From assembly GCF_000003815.2 (NCBI RefSeq), contig NC_049996.1:17563930-17627929 (forward strand): a stretch of 64,000 nucleotides of DNA. Direction: 5' to 3'. The notes beneath the pieces were generated by a model. The model was not told the DNA's origin and made no database searches. It saw nothing but the letters and a program-made list of their open reading frames with translations. Shown in pieces: positions 12,201 to 25,500 of this stretch. The DNA comes from Branchiostoma floridae. Its lineage: Eukaryota > Chordata > Leptocardii > Amphioxiformes > Branchiostomatidae. Positions within the stretch are counted from its first letter, which is position 1; each line of letters begins with the position of its first letter. The position numbers were made by a program, and so were the translations under genes.

Positions 12201-14509
12201 CGCTTTCCGGGGATAGCAGTAGATTGCATAGCTCTTTCGTCAAGTATTGTACCTACCACCGTCTGGAAGACTATAGAAGATATGGAAATCAAGAAAGCTA
12301 TCAGTGCTGAAAATGCACATCATCTAAGGGTCCTGGTTAGTATCTCAGCAGAACTCAGACTCAGAACATACATTGCAAATGGTGGACAGAAGGAAAATCT
12401 GTCAGCCTTAGCCTCATTAAGAACCACACCACATAGACAACAAGTATCTTCAACGGCCCAACAAGAGATCAAAGCAAATGTACTGAAACCACTTTTTCAT
12501 TGCCAGACAAAAAACAGCTTTTCAGATACTATTATACAGCACTTCCTCTTAAGACATTTCTGTCCGATGAGAAACCAGCTCTTCAAGCATTTCCTGATAT
12601 TCTCTATGATAATTCTCCAGAAATACGAGGAGTGATGTACTCTGAGCTATGCGAGTACGGTCAGGCTATCAGCTATTTGGAAAAAGCCCTGAAGAAATTT
12701 GAAGGTAGGAGTGACAGCACCAAGATGATGTACGGGTTACATCATCTTGGACTTGCTTGGTTATATCTTGGTGATTTCCAGAAAGCAATCACATATATGG
12801 AAAAGTCACTGAAGATAATCAGAGCTGGAACGAATGTCAAAAATGTCAATATCAGGACAATTCTGCTGAACCTTGGCGAAGCCTGGTTACAACTGGGTAA
12901 TGCCGGACAATCAATCAGCTATTTTGAAGAGGCACTGCAGATGGACAGGGACAACCTTAGTCAGACTACTGAAGAACACGGTATTGCTACTACACTTAAT
13001 AGGTTAGCAAAAGTTTGGACCGATCTGGGTGACGATAAGAAAGCATTGAGTTATGCTAAACAGGGACTTGAGATGTTGAAAGGTTTCTATGGTCAGAATT
13101 CATCTCATCCTGAAATTGCACATTCACTACTCATTTTTGGCGTGGCATGTCAAGGCATTGGTGATTACAAAACGTCAGTCACCTATACAGAGCAGGCACT
13201 GCAGATGTTTAGGAGTATTTATGGTCAGAGTGCAGCATATCCTAACATAGCCATTACACTTTCTACAGTGGGGGCAGTCTGGCATAAGGTAGGTGATCAC
13301 AGGAAAGCTATTAGTTATCATAAACAGGCAATTCAGATGTACAGGAGCATCTATGGTCAAGATACAAACCATCTGACCTTAGCCGATCTGTTTATCAACC
13401 TTGGGGCAGCTTGGAATGATCTGGGTGATTACAGGGAAGCGCTAAGCTGTCAGAAACAGGCACTGCAGATGTTGCGAAGTATCTTTGGATTTCCTAAAGC
13501 ACACCCTAGCATTGCTCAAACTCTAAACAACTTGGGGGACACTTTGGTACAGATGGACAATCACAGGCAAGCAATCATGTACCACGAACAGGCCCTTCAA
13601 ATGTTCAGAAGTATCTATGGTGAGTCTACAGGACATCCTAAGATTGCAGCATCAATAAGCAGTCTAGGTATGGCATGGTATCGGCTTGGTTATTATCGGA
13701 AAGCCATTAGCTACTCTGAACAAGCATTGAAGATGCTCAGATGTATTTATGGTCATACTAAAGACCATCCTGAGATTGCAACACAATTGAATAATCTGGG
13801 GGAAGCCTGGAGCAATTTGGGCAATTTTAGAAAAGCAATCAACTACCATGAAGAGGCAGTACAGATGAAGAAATCTATCCATGGACATGATACGGCACAT
13901 CCTGACTTTGCTATGTCTCTCAGTAACCTAGGTTTGGCATGGCATCATCTTGGCCACTATAAAAAAGCAATCAGTTACTATGACAAAGTACTACAAATTT
14001 GCAAGGAAGCCTATTGTACAACTCATCCAGTCATTGCCAACACACTCTGTAACCTGGGAGCGGCCTGGACTGCCCTGGGTGATCAAAGGAAAGCATTAAG
14101 TTATCATGAACAGGCACTGCAAATGTTTATGAGCATCTATGGTGAAGGTACAAATCATTCTCGCATTGCAACAACACTTAATAACATTGGGTTGGCTTGG
14201 CTGCATCTTTTAGATTACAAGCGAGCCATCAGTTACTTTGAAAGGGCACTGCCGATGTATCGGAGTGTTTATGGTCAAACTGCAGCACATATGGAGGTTG
14301 CAAAGCTACTCAACAACATGGGGATGGCCCAGCACTATGGCGGTGAATATTGGGAATCAATCAGATACCTCCAAGAAGCATTAGCTATGGCACGGCAGAT
14401 TTATCCTCAGAACGAAAGTCATCCATTCATAAGAGACGTTCAGACGAACCTCACTGATGCTACTGCAATGGCTGTAAATAACATTCGCCACATATTCAAT
14501 AAAACATAA
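9283..14509 (+). CDS. Nucleotidyltransferase-TPR protein (copy 2), five exons
   Basis: Exons by splice signal and phase: 9283-9987, 10148-10269, 10463-10528, 10679-10785, 11089-14509. The product would be about 1,470 residues. Order: three degenerate TPR-like LGDxYxxxG...AAALYxxA modules (about residues 45-375), then a nucleotidyltransferase-fold domain with G504-S505 and D516/E518 ([15 protein letters not shown]), then 14 kinesin-light-chain-type TPRs. The acidic GS-DxE signature is that of DUF294/GlnD-type and other Pol-beta-fold transferases; substrate unknown. The NTase half (frame open to 12635) and TPR half (frame open from 12437) differ by -1, as in copy 1 at the same place. I could not find a GT-AG intron that repairs it here. 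An AATAAA at 14498-14503 overlaps the stop region. Predictors tend to call such proteins nephrocystin-3-like or TTC28-like from TPRs alone, which is not evidence of that function. Confidence 0.78.
10259..10369. repeat. 56-bp tandem duplication over exon 2 donor
   Basis: Two adjacent units, from 10259 and 10315, each start GACATACAGAGGT. The first carries the splice donor of NTase-TPR exon 2 (AG/GTGGGC at 10269/10270). The second carries a near copy, AG/GTTGGC at 10325/10326, a possible alternative donor. Confidence 0.8.
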
Positions 14510-15589
14510 TTCATTCTATTGTATCCGTGAGGAGCATAACGATGGATTGTGCCCCGAAGGAGTTTTTGTAGTTGCTTTCATAACCCAAACAAGGATAGTG
14601 GTAATATACTCACGAGTTCTATATACATGTATGTATACAATTTTTCATACCGTTATTGCATATTATTGTATAAAACTTACTAGTATTTATCTGCACTCTG
14701 TTACAAGAAAAATCAGGTGCCCACATATACACATGGGTTATACATAAAAGTATCAATGTGTGCCAAAAGCAATGGATGATGAAATTCATTTCATTTAGAA
14801 TGGTTTGATTTATGAAAGACGTGATCATAAACTTCAGCACAATATCCTGTATCTCATGATACATGTTGTATTTACATGAGGCCAGAGCAAGTAAATTTTA
14901 TGGTTAACATCCTCTGCAGACTGCAAAAAATAATGAGATAGGGTAAAAAAAAACAAGATGGGTATAAAAACAAGATGGCAAGATGACAAGAATTAAAATG
15001 ACAAAACATGGTAGCAAAGACAAGAACTCATTCATTCCTGTATTCAAGAAGTGAACTAAAATGAACTTGACACTAGTGTGGTAGACTGGTGTCACTTACA
15101 ACTACTCATGACTTCCATATTGGTACCACTTTTGCAACTATCCATTGCAACTAGTTTCCCTTATACAACTACAGTGTCAATTCTACACGTACAATCACTA
15201 GGCCACAACAAATTTTCCCATTTTTATTACTTTCTTGAATGTCATGTTGACCATCTCCAAAAAAGAAAAAAAAAACTGAAATCAGGCAAAAATTAATGAG
15301 CGCGTGGATGTCATCCATAAAATTTACTTGCTGTGGTCTGACTACCTTTCTCTTGTAGTGAGAGCCCATGCATAATGGAAAAAGGTGGTGCTTTTCGTTC
15401 TCCACTCTCAAAAAAGATAAAAAGAAAATCCAATATGCTGAAAAGTACATCAGGTCACAGCATGCGGTGGAAATGATACACAGAATAAGACGCAAGTTTC
15501 TCGTTGATGAAGGATAACTGTCCACCTTTGTAAATAAGGTGCAATTTTGATTACATGGAAAATAAATGTGGTGTACAATGAATTTTAGT
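14510..15589. other. Intergenic between convergent genes
   Basis: AT-rich with no supported gene. It separates the NTase-TPR 3' end (plus) from the MPND 3' end (minus). Bases 15560-15740 match 8040-8220 (see that entry). Confidence 0.5.
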
Positions 15590-16577
15590 TGTGCAGTTCT
15601 TTTTATTTGAGACATAAAAACCTACCTTGTTAATCTTAGTGCCCCTTAAATAGCAGTTAATACCCTATCCGATATATAATCCATCAGCTACTAACAATAT
15701 ACAAATACATTTCATTCCACATATACCATTACAAAATGGTATCATAAAACAAAATATAACAATTTGAAACTCAGCATACTACACTGGCAAGAAGATGAAA
15801 ATGAACAACACCAAAACCTCAGGACCTCTCAGATCCTGTACAATATAATAGACACAGAGTCTACACCAAACAAGTACTGCACGAATGAAGACCAAAACTT
15901 TGTCAACAAAGTCAAGCAAAGGATTTCTTATAGATTCCATAATGAAGGTCCTGTTGAAGTTACATCAATGGCGATATCAGCTGATGGGTTTGTGCGATGT
16001 TTGGGACAAATATTTTCCACATCTCTTACAGAAAATCTCACAATATATAATATAACGCCAGCCATAGATATATAATAGTTGCCCTTAACATCCAAAAACA
16101 CACAGGACACATAGATGACCCTCAGGGTGCAAAACAATGAACTTATAAACATACAATCCATTACCAACAGTCACTCCTGGGTGCTTCACATACATCAAAA
16201 CACTTTTTTTTCTCTATTCAAACTCTGCACAAACAAACGGTAAGCTTTCAAGCTTTATAAAAACATACACAAGACTCTTTCCAAAGAGCCTGAGAGTTTG
16301 GCACACCATTTTTGCTTGTTTTTTGTAGGGTGTGGGGAGGGGGGCAACATCAACATCCAATACATACACGGATACATCAGTTTTTCTGTGCACTGACACT
16401 GTAGACTACACTAAATCTACTTCACATAACTCGTAAAAACGGTGCCTGAAAGTGTTTAATATATAAAATCTACAACATTTCTTCAAGGTCTCTGACCTTC
16501 TTCTATCTATTAACCAAGACGTTATATCTTCAAGATACCAAGACATGACATCTTCAAGATACCAAGACGTTACATCT
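15590..16577 (-). other. Probable MPND 3' UTR
   Basis: Lies directly after the MPND stop codon on the minus strand and contains no other gene. A minus-strand AATAAA sits at 15602-15607, giving a plausible polyadenylation site near 15590. UTR extent is inferred. Confidence 0.4.
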
Positions 16578-16585
16578 TCATCTTG
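16512..16585. repeat. 24-bp tandem repeat touching MPND stop codon
   Basis: Three units of CCAAGACGTTACATCTTCAA type; the last runs into the minus-strand stop codon of MPND at 16578-16580. Confidence 0.75.
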
Positions 16586-19500
16586 AAGTCTGCTTCTCCT
16601 GCCCTTGTTGTGTCATAAGTAAACTCTGTACAAAGTCAAGAAGCTGGCCGCTAACTTGGTCCTTGGGCAGCTTCTTGGCCAAGGAACCCTGGAAAATATG
16701 CAGAGGTTGATATAGAGGTTTGTCAGCCAAGGAAATACATGTATGTGGGTAAGCTATCGTAACTTCAGAGATAAAAGTATGTTTGCATGTGTGTGTGTGT
16801 CTGCATCTGTGTGTGTGTGTGTGTGTGTGTGTGCATACATGTATGTGTGTGTGTGTGTGTGTGCATGTGTGTGTGCATTTGTGTGTGTGTGCATGTGTCA
16901 GCATATGTGTGTGTGTGTGTGTGAATGTGTGTGTTTGCTTGTGCATGTGTGTGTGTTTGCATATGTGAGTGTGCTTGTGAGTTTGTGTGTGAACGTGTGT
17001 ATGAATGTATGTGTGTGTGCATGTGTGTGTGTGCGCAAAGCATGCATGCATGTGTGAGTGATGGAGGGACAGGTATGCAAATAGCCTTGTTGTTCCTTAA
17101 CGGAAAAGTTGAAACATGTAGTGCAAAATACATACATATACATACTAGTCATGTCTTACTAATAACAAAGACTTTGTTGACAAAATAAGAATTATTTCTG
17201 ATACAAACCTTAACCTTCTCAAGAAACGTCTTGTCTTGGTGCCAGGGTTCCTTAAAGAACAAGAAGTCAGGAGCGCCGCTGTAGTAGTCACTCACCCACT
17301 TCTGCAGGGGAAGGAAAGATCCATAGCTAAACAAGACCTACTCACATACCGAATATCAATACAATCCATTCAAGCATTCTTGAGTTATGCTGGTCTTCTA
17401 CATACATACAATGTAGTAGCCAACAGACGCCACCCAAAACATAACCTTCTTGACGAAGGTAATAACACATCAGATCATGACCAAAGCACAAGATCAACCA
17501 GACAAATCACAAGCAATTAGCTCTCAATCTTACGTATCTTGTACCATGTATGTTAGATAAAATGTGTTTAGACTTGAGAAAGTGGAATAAACGTTTCAGC
17601 AATCAGCCGTACCATCTCGTTAACGACGTCCTGAGTGAGGTAGCTGTCCTGGATAGCCGTGAAGTTCATGGACATGGGCATGCCGTACTCGTGGGGCTTG
17701 TGCTGTCATGGCAACAACAAAAAACAACAACATCAGTGGGGCTTGGGCTGCCATGGCAACAACAAACAACAACATCAGTGGACATGGGCATGCCGTACTC
17801 GTGGGGCTTGTGCTGCCATGGCAACAACAACAAACAACAACATCAGTGGGGCTTGGGCTGCCATGGCAACACCAACAAACAACAACATCAGTGGGGCTTG
17901 TGCTGCCATGGCAACAACAACAAACAACAACATCAGTGGGGCTTGTGCTGCCATGGCAACAACAACAACAACATCAGTGGGGCTTGTGCTGCCATGGCAA
18001 CAACAACAAACAACAACATCAGTGGGGCTTGTGTTGCCATGGCAACAACAACAAACAACAACATCAGTGGGGCTTGTGCTGCCATGGCAACAACAACAAA
18101 CAACAACATCAGTGGGGCTTGTGCTGCCATGGCAACAACAACAACAACAACATCAGAGAACATGGGCATGCCATACTCGTGGGGCTTGTGCTGCCATGGC
18201 AACAACAACAAATAACAACATCAACAGGGCTTAACGAGAAATGAACTCTTCTCCAATCAAGGAATTGCCCTACCAGAATTTCCAATGATTTTTTATAATC
18301 TGTAAGTAACGAAGAACTCGTAAAATAGGACTTGCCCAATATGAAATTAAAAAGCTCATAATACATCAAGTACATGTTGACACAAAAACACATGTTGACT
18401 TAAATAACAGGTGAAGCATACCTCTGGAGGTGGCATGACCCAGAAGGCCTGTATTGTAGACTCCACAATTGGTTCTGTCAGGTGAAACGGTGCTGGAAAC
18501 GAAAAAGTTTGAAAACAAACTTTAAGTCAGTCCCAAATATGTCACGTTTTTCTATAGTAGAACAAAAGTGTAAACCAACCCTAAAATCCTGATTCTTTAA
18601 TTTGAACTGCAACGCTAAAAAAGAGGGACGTTTTAGCACTACTTTCCCACCAAACAAAACTGCCATCTAGCAGACGTTAACAGAACTGCAACAAACAAGG
18701 CTTCAGCATAGATAGACTCTCTCTCACCTCACCTACACTGAGCTGATTTCTCGAGCAAAATGTCTACGGCACAGAAAAGCGCTGCCTAACTGACCATGCC
18801 AACAGCTCAGAGCTTTTGGCATTGTGGTTTGCACATTGGATTTGTGATCCGGCTGCCCGGGTTCGGCGAGGGTTCAAATCCCGGGAGTCGGGATGTTGTT
18901 TCTTGCTGTTTCTTTTGTTCTACCTGTCGATTGGACAGATGAGCAGGCAGACAGGCTATTTGACTGTTTGCCTGACCTACACATGACTTTTTATGGTGAA
19001 GGAGGGGTGTGCAATTCCTTCTCCACCCTATCGTCTATTGGAGCACTAAGTCTCACGGGGGCAACTGTATGCAACGTGTGAGGCGGCTCCAGCAGATGCA
19101 GCTTTGTTGTTCAGACTATCCGTCTCCTAGGAGGACTTCCAACCAAGGACCTAGGGGGTTCCTCCTACCCCCGACTCGTGTGCCATGGCGGGTGCCGCTC
19201 ATGCCCGAACATGCCCCTAAGGCCTGTCTCGGCTACGTAGCACCACCAAGCCACACAAGGCCACTAAATACTACTCACCAACTATAAACCCTACACACGG
19301 CTGGTACGTAGCGCCGAGCCCCTTCATGGCAACCTGATACTCCATCTGACAGTCGACGTCCCGCAGCGAGGGGTCGGCCTGGCAGTGGGGGTGCGAGTGG
19401 TACCAACCAACCAATGACAGGCCTCGTAACATCATGCCCTGTCGGATCTGGAAAAGAAAGGGGTTAAAATATTGAAGAAGACTGTCATCTTGTGGTAAAT

Positions 19501-22500
19501 GCAAAATGGTCATATGGCCCCCTTTGGTCAATATTGACCATGGTAAAATCCTTATTGATATGTGGGTAACTTTACTAGTCGATGGTAACTTTACTAGTCG
19601 AGGGTAACTTTACTAGTCAATGGTAACTTTACTAGTCAATGGTAACTTTACTAGTCAATGGTAACTTTACTAGTCGATGGTAACTTTACTATTCGAGGGT
19701 AACTTTACTAGACTAGGGTAACATTACTAGACTAGGGTAACATTACTACACTAGGGTAACATTACTAGACTAGGGTAACATTACTAGACTAGGGTAACAT
19801 TACTAGACTAGGGTAACATTACTAGACCAGGGTAACATTACTAGACTAGGGTAACATTACTAGACTAGGGTAATATTACTAGACTAGGGTAACATTACTA
19901 CACTAGGGTAACATTACTAGACTAGGGTAACATTACTACACTAGGGTAACATTACTAGACTAGGGTAACATTACTAGACTAGGGTAACATTACTAGACTA
20001 GGGTAACATTACTAGACTAGGGTAACATTACTAGACTAGGGTAACATTACTAGACTAGGGTAACATTACTAGACTAGGGTAACATTACTAGACTAGGGTA
20101 ACATTACTAGACTAGGGTAACATTACTAGACTAGGGTAGCATTAATAGACTAGGGTAGCATTAATAGACTAGGGTAACATTAATAGACTAGGGTAACATT
20201 ACTAGACTAGGGTAACATTAATAGACTAGGGTAACATTAATAGACTAGGGTAACATTACTAGACTAGGGTTTCATTACTAGACTAGGGTAACATTACTAG
20301 ACTAGGGTAACATTACTAGACTAGGGTAACATTACTAGACTAGGGTAACATGTTGAGAATGTCTCCCTACCTCCTCCTCCACCATGATGGCGTTCTCCTT
20401 GTCCCCCAGCCGACATCTACAGGGGAAGGCCTGCAGGATACTCAGGTCTGAAACAGGGGGAAAACATGACTTTGTGCAACTCAATATATATATGTTGTAA
20501 CAGTCGTATTACTAAGCTAAATTACATGTCACTAATATTTTAACTGTTTGTATTTAAGACCTGAGAGATTAGATTTGGGGAAGGCCTGCAGGATACTCAG
20601 GTCTGGAACATGGGAAAACATGACATGTGCAGTTTAATATGTCTTGTATTAAAGATGGAAGTACCTTCAGGAATAACTAAAGCTAAACTGCAGGATGCTC
20701 AGGTCTGGAACATGGGAAAAACATGTGCAGTTTAATATGTTTTAACACATCTTGTATTACAGAAGAGGGTCTGCATGGGGAGTCCTGACAACAACTTACA
20801 CAAAATTTGGGATGGCTGGCTACGCTTTACGTTAAATTCACGAAGGCTACCAACGTTTTACGCTTCATCCCACTATGAATTACGTAAAATAAAATAGCTT
20901 CCCTACGAATTACGGGACATTAAAAAGGGCTGCATACGCCTTACGGAAAAGACCATGCAGACTCTCATGGAAGGAGGTACCTTCAGGAATAACTAAGCTA
21001 AACTACATGTCACTAATGTTTTTAACTGTTAATGTTTATATTTTCAAAGACAAAAAAGCTAGCTGCCTGCAGAACCCAAGAAACACTTAACATCCATGAT
21101 CTTTCATACCTGAAAGAGAGAAGTACTCACGCTGTGACGCGGGGTCCCACTTGCCTCCCAGGTACCCCACTACCTCACTGGTCGTCAGGTGGCAGTGGAA
21201 GTCCTGTAACAGTAGCAGGAATATCCGGGAATAGTTTCATCAGGTTGGCATGTCACTGAATAAAGACTCTTTTTTCACAACCACAGCTTTATGTTTTGTG
21301 ACTACATCTGTAAGCAGCAACATCTATCACTGCAGTATATTGTGAACCAGTCAGAATTGCCCTGAGGAAGGTGACAGACAGTGACCAACGGTAGAAATAA
21401 AGCAGTGGTTGTGTAAAAAAGACTCTTTAATCAGTGGAAATGCTTTGAACAGTCATGTATCTATAGAGCTATGGTGTAAGCACAAGGCAGAAACAAGAAC
21501 ATAGCATGTCCAGGACAAAAAAACACAAAGTCCTGAAGTTCTGCTGTAGTACCAAGGAAAGTCTCCAGGAGGACAAAACATTATCCCTGACCTTTCTAAG
21601 AAGTACCCATATACATGTGTACTTAATATCACCACAATCCATCCATCCTTAAGTTATGCTGACCACAAATATGCAGAATCACACAAATGGACACCCCCAA
21701 AAACAACACCTCCATTTTTACGGAGATAACAACAGTAAGATCTATAGCTGCTATTAGAGTATGTCTGGGAAACATAAAAGTGAACATCATGCAAAAGATG
21801 TTTAACCTACAATATCATGCCCATGGAGAAAACTTCAAGCAAGTGCAATACTAGAGAGAGCTGGCAGGGGGCCCAAAATGTAATGTTTCTTGACTACGTG
21901 CACACTCACCATCAGCAGTAGACAGTTGGTGGTTATAGACATGGTGAAGGGCTGCATCTTCCCCAGTGCTGAGAAGTGGGAATACTCCACCAGCGTGTTC
22001 GGGTCTCTGCAAGAACACAAGAACAACTTAAGTTTACATACGCAACACTCATGCTAAGATAAAAACAACTTACACATAAAATTACTAAGATTCACCTACA
22101 TCAAAATTAAAATTGACAAAATTGAATATAGTATACCAAATCGTCACTGGAATTCACAAAGCATCTAAAACTCAAAAACTGTCCAGGTTTATAATCTTCA
22201 ATGCTTCACATTTTGTAACAAATAATGAGTCAATTTCTATACTGTTAGAATTACATAGTTAAACATCTTCATTATGTTAGTAACATAGATAATCTTTTAT
22301 GCATGCTTGACAGTCGTTATCATTGTATGCTTTATGCTCCGGAGTAATGGCAGTCTGTTTTAGATCAAGAATTCTACTACTAACTGTACAGTATACACCT
22401 GGTGATACAAGTAGTGATACAAGAAGTCCATCATACAATGTTACACAATCACAAGTCTCAGAGTAATCTAAACACAGCTACTTGTAACAACATAGACACA

Positions 22501-25500
22501 AACATTCCCATTCAAGAAAACTTCAAGAAAAGGTACAAACTTGTATCCAGTGTATTGCGGGCTTTAAGAGAAAACACAGCAGAAAGAAGATAGCGCTTTA
22601 ATAATGAATACATTCATAAAAAGACAATTTCTTTCTTTAACATTTCTGCACTAACTTGACACCAGGTAAAACATGACAAGAAAGATGTCAGACAATGAGA
22701 TATAGAAGGTCGAGAGACTGACTTGGTGAAAGTTTTCCACTGACAACTTGTTCCTAAATTCATCAATAAATTCATCACTGCTAATAGTACTACTTTTTAC
22801 TATATGTATACATTAAATGTTGCAAGGTATTACTACTGTACTAGAATTATCTGAACATCTGTGGCAAAGAAACAGCAGGAAGAGTACTAAGGAGAATATA
22901 CTGACTGGTCAGGGTCCCTGCTGCCCAGAGATGTGTGTTTCACAGATGGTCTCTCCTTAACGTCCTGCTTGACTCGGAAGGACCCAGAGAGGGACAGAGC
23001 TGGAGGAATACGGCAACTCTTCTTTAAGAACTATCAACAAGGGGGGGGGGGGGTCTCAAGAGGTACAATTCCAAATTAAATTTGATAAGATACTCCAAAA
23101 AGCAGGTAACGCTAGTTCACCTTTATCCGCGGGGCTAACCAATATCCGTTGTTTTTAGAAACAGAATATTTAGGGATAATTTTATCAAGTTGACGGATGG
23201 CACAATATTGTGAAAATAACTGCAATATATGGAAAATATTCATTTGCAATTTGAAACCACTGTCCGTTGATTCGATATCCCTAAATACCCTGTTTTAAAA
23301 CAACGGATATTGGTTATCCTCACGGATAAAGGTAAACTAGCGTTACTCAAGCGACTGGATGACACTGTCTTTCGTAAGTGTCGACTGTGGGTGCTGTCTG
23401 AAACGTCTACCTGTTTCCAAAATCATCTCCACTCTAGCAACTGCTTTTTGGTGCAAATGAATTTTAGCTATTTGTGTTATCTTTGCCTTTACAATGTGAA
23501 AATCATGCAAAATTTACAAAAAATTGCAAAAAGTTTGACTAGGAAGATAACAAATCACACAAAGCATAAAAAGTTTATAGAAATGAATGCTGTCATATTG
23601 GTTAAGCTTGTTACATGTACTAGCATTGCAATCTTACAACCTAGTTGTTGAACATACAATGAACTTTTAACATGCAAAATAATGCATTCATTATGTTTTC
23701 AATGGATTTAAGGGAATCTTTTTGTTGCAATTAATGGTTAGAAGTAAAGACACACACAGAAGCAGGCAACAATGTTTTAGCATCACACTTTTCAGAACGC
23801 CAAACAGCAAGCCATGCAGAGAAAGGCTAGTGCAGGGTTCGTACACACAGATTCAGGTCAAATGGAATTCTAAGTTCTTTTCTTCACACTTCCAACAAAG
23901 TTGACCACAAATTTTACCCAAATATCATCACTGAACTTTTTACATTTCCAGATCCATCAATAATCATTGAGGTATTTAATAAGAAGTTGAATTCATTCTT
24001 TACACTTTTCAAACTGAAAGAGCTCTTGAAGACAGATAATAGATACAAGAAAAAGGTATTACTAAATTTTCTGTCTGGGACTCATTGGAATTTTTGCCCA
24101 TCTTTCTCCTCTTACCAGCTTTTACCTCCCCAACCAAAGTCAGGTACCCACAAGTCATGAATGGCTTTTGATGTATTTTATTTTTGTAATGAATGAAGTT
24201 CTTGTTGTTATTGTTCCCCCCACCCCCTGCATGTACGAGCCCCGCCCGTTGCCATGGCAGCCACCATGCTCTACAGGAGCAAGACTCCGCTCACAGAGCG
24301 ACACCGCGCCCGTCGTGGTCTTCAGACCGCCCGTGACCTCTGACACTGGGCGGCGCGGTCGGTTGTCTGGCCGCTCGGAACCCGCCGGCTGCGAACCATT
24401 ACCTTTCGCTTTCGCCGGTTCTTTCGCTTCCTCCGGTTTGTCCGCCTGCGGGAGAGACAAAGACAGACAACGGGAAGAAAACGTCGTGCTTTACCTTGCC
24501 GAGCCTTAGCATGGCGGTCCTTCGGGTGAAATGCAAAAACAAGGGGAAATGGAAAGAAAGGAAAAACGTTAAAGGAAGGAACAAAAGACTGCATTCCAGG
24601 AATATATTTCAAATCAGGAACTTCCAATTAAACACAATTTCTAAAGGATTTCCAAGTAAAATTGGAAGATACAAATGTATAAAAGGAAATGTGAACATAA
24701 TGTCAACATTAGTGGAAATTCTAAAAGACAAATATGATATTTGATCCTATGCTATAACATGCATGGGCAGCAAACAACAGAGAAAAATATCAAATATGAA
24801 ATACTGAAACAATATCAACGGTTTCTAAATGAAGGTTAATGAAAGATCTGGGGACTGTCATGTCAAGTGATACAGCTATCGATGTATTGATACAATTACA
24901 GCTTGAAACTTTGGATAGTCAGACTACACAGGTACTAATAACCAAATTTTCCCATTTTTTTAAGCGTTCTTATGTTGGTGAAATTATATCATTAACTCAT
25001 TTTCAGAAAATCAGCATTTTGTCCAGAAGACTTGTCTACTTTCCAGTAACTTCTATATACTGATATATCATTTGTGCAACATTACGTAGACTCATGTTGT
25101 TGTAGCTTTTCCTGGCAAATCCACACAGAGAGAATAAAACTTCCAGAAAGATTCCGGATATTCCAGGATGCAAACAATTCCTGGAAAGAAAGGGGCGTGG
25201 TTATACCTCCTCCTTCTTGCCGTCTCCATTTTCCTCTTCCTCCTCCTCCTCTTCATCTTCCATAGACTCATCTGTATTGGCCGGGCTCTGCAACCAATCA
25301 CCAATCACCACACAAATCAGCAGCCAATCACAGGCGACTTAGCATTCATTCAAAAATTCATCTGCCCTCTTGTAATCTTTGTGTGGAACTAAATACAGTA
25401 CAGCTGTTATGGGACAAGCAGGGCTCAAAATACTTTTTTCTGCATACCTGCACTGGTGCAGGTAACATTGAAAATTACCTGCACCAGATAAATTTTACCT

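Noticed and set aside
12444..12506. 63-bp intron to explain the frame switch in NTase-TPR copy 2
   Set aside because: It has a good acceptor, but its length is a multiple of three and leaves the frame conflict unresolved.
16578..17188. Long His/Thr-rich or Cys/Val-rich frames on both strands
   Set aside because: They are translations of a TG/CA microsatellite; only the MPND last exon at 16578-16688 is coding here.
17550..18244. Three overlapping plus-strand frames of about 180-220 codons rich in WQQQ or NNN
   Set aside because: They read a 45-bp minisatellite whose unit length is a multiple of three; the real gene is MPND on the opposite strand.
18850..18900. Functional tRNA gene
   Set aside because: The B-box is good but the cloverleaf and acceptor stem do not close; a SINE head is more likely.
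19554..20350. CRISPR-like regularly repeated array
   Set aside because: Units of 19 bp are contiguous with no unique spacers, in an intron of an animal gene.
19554..20350. Interstitial telomere repeat
   Set aside because: The unit is CTAGACTAGGGTAACATTA, not TTAGGG.
24155..24402. Extension of MPND exon 6 through GGLKTTTGAVSLCERS
   Set aside because: Open and GC-rich, but only the GTAATG donor at 24402 gives the phase needed for the next exon and the expected spacing to LGSRD; kept as an alternative, not annotated.
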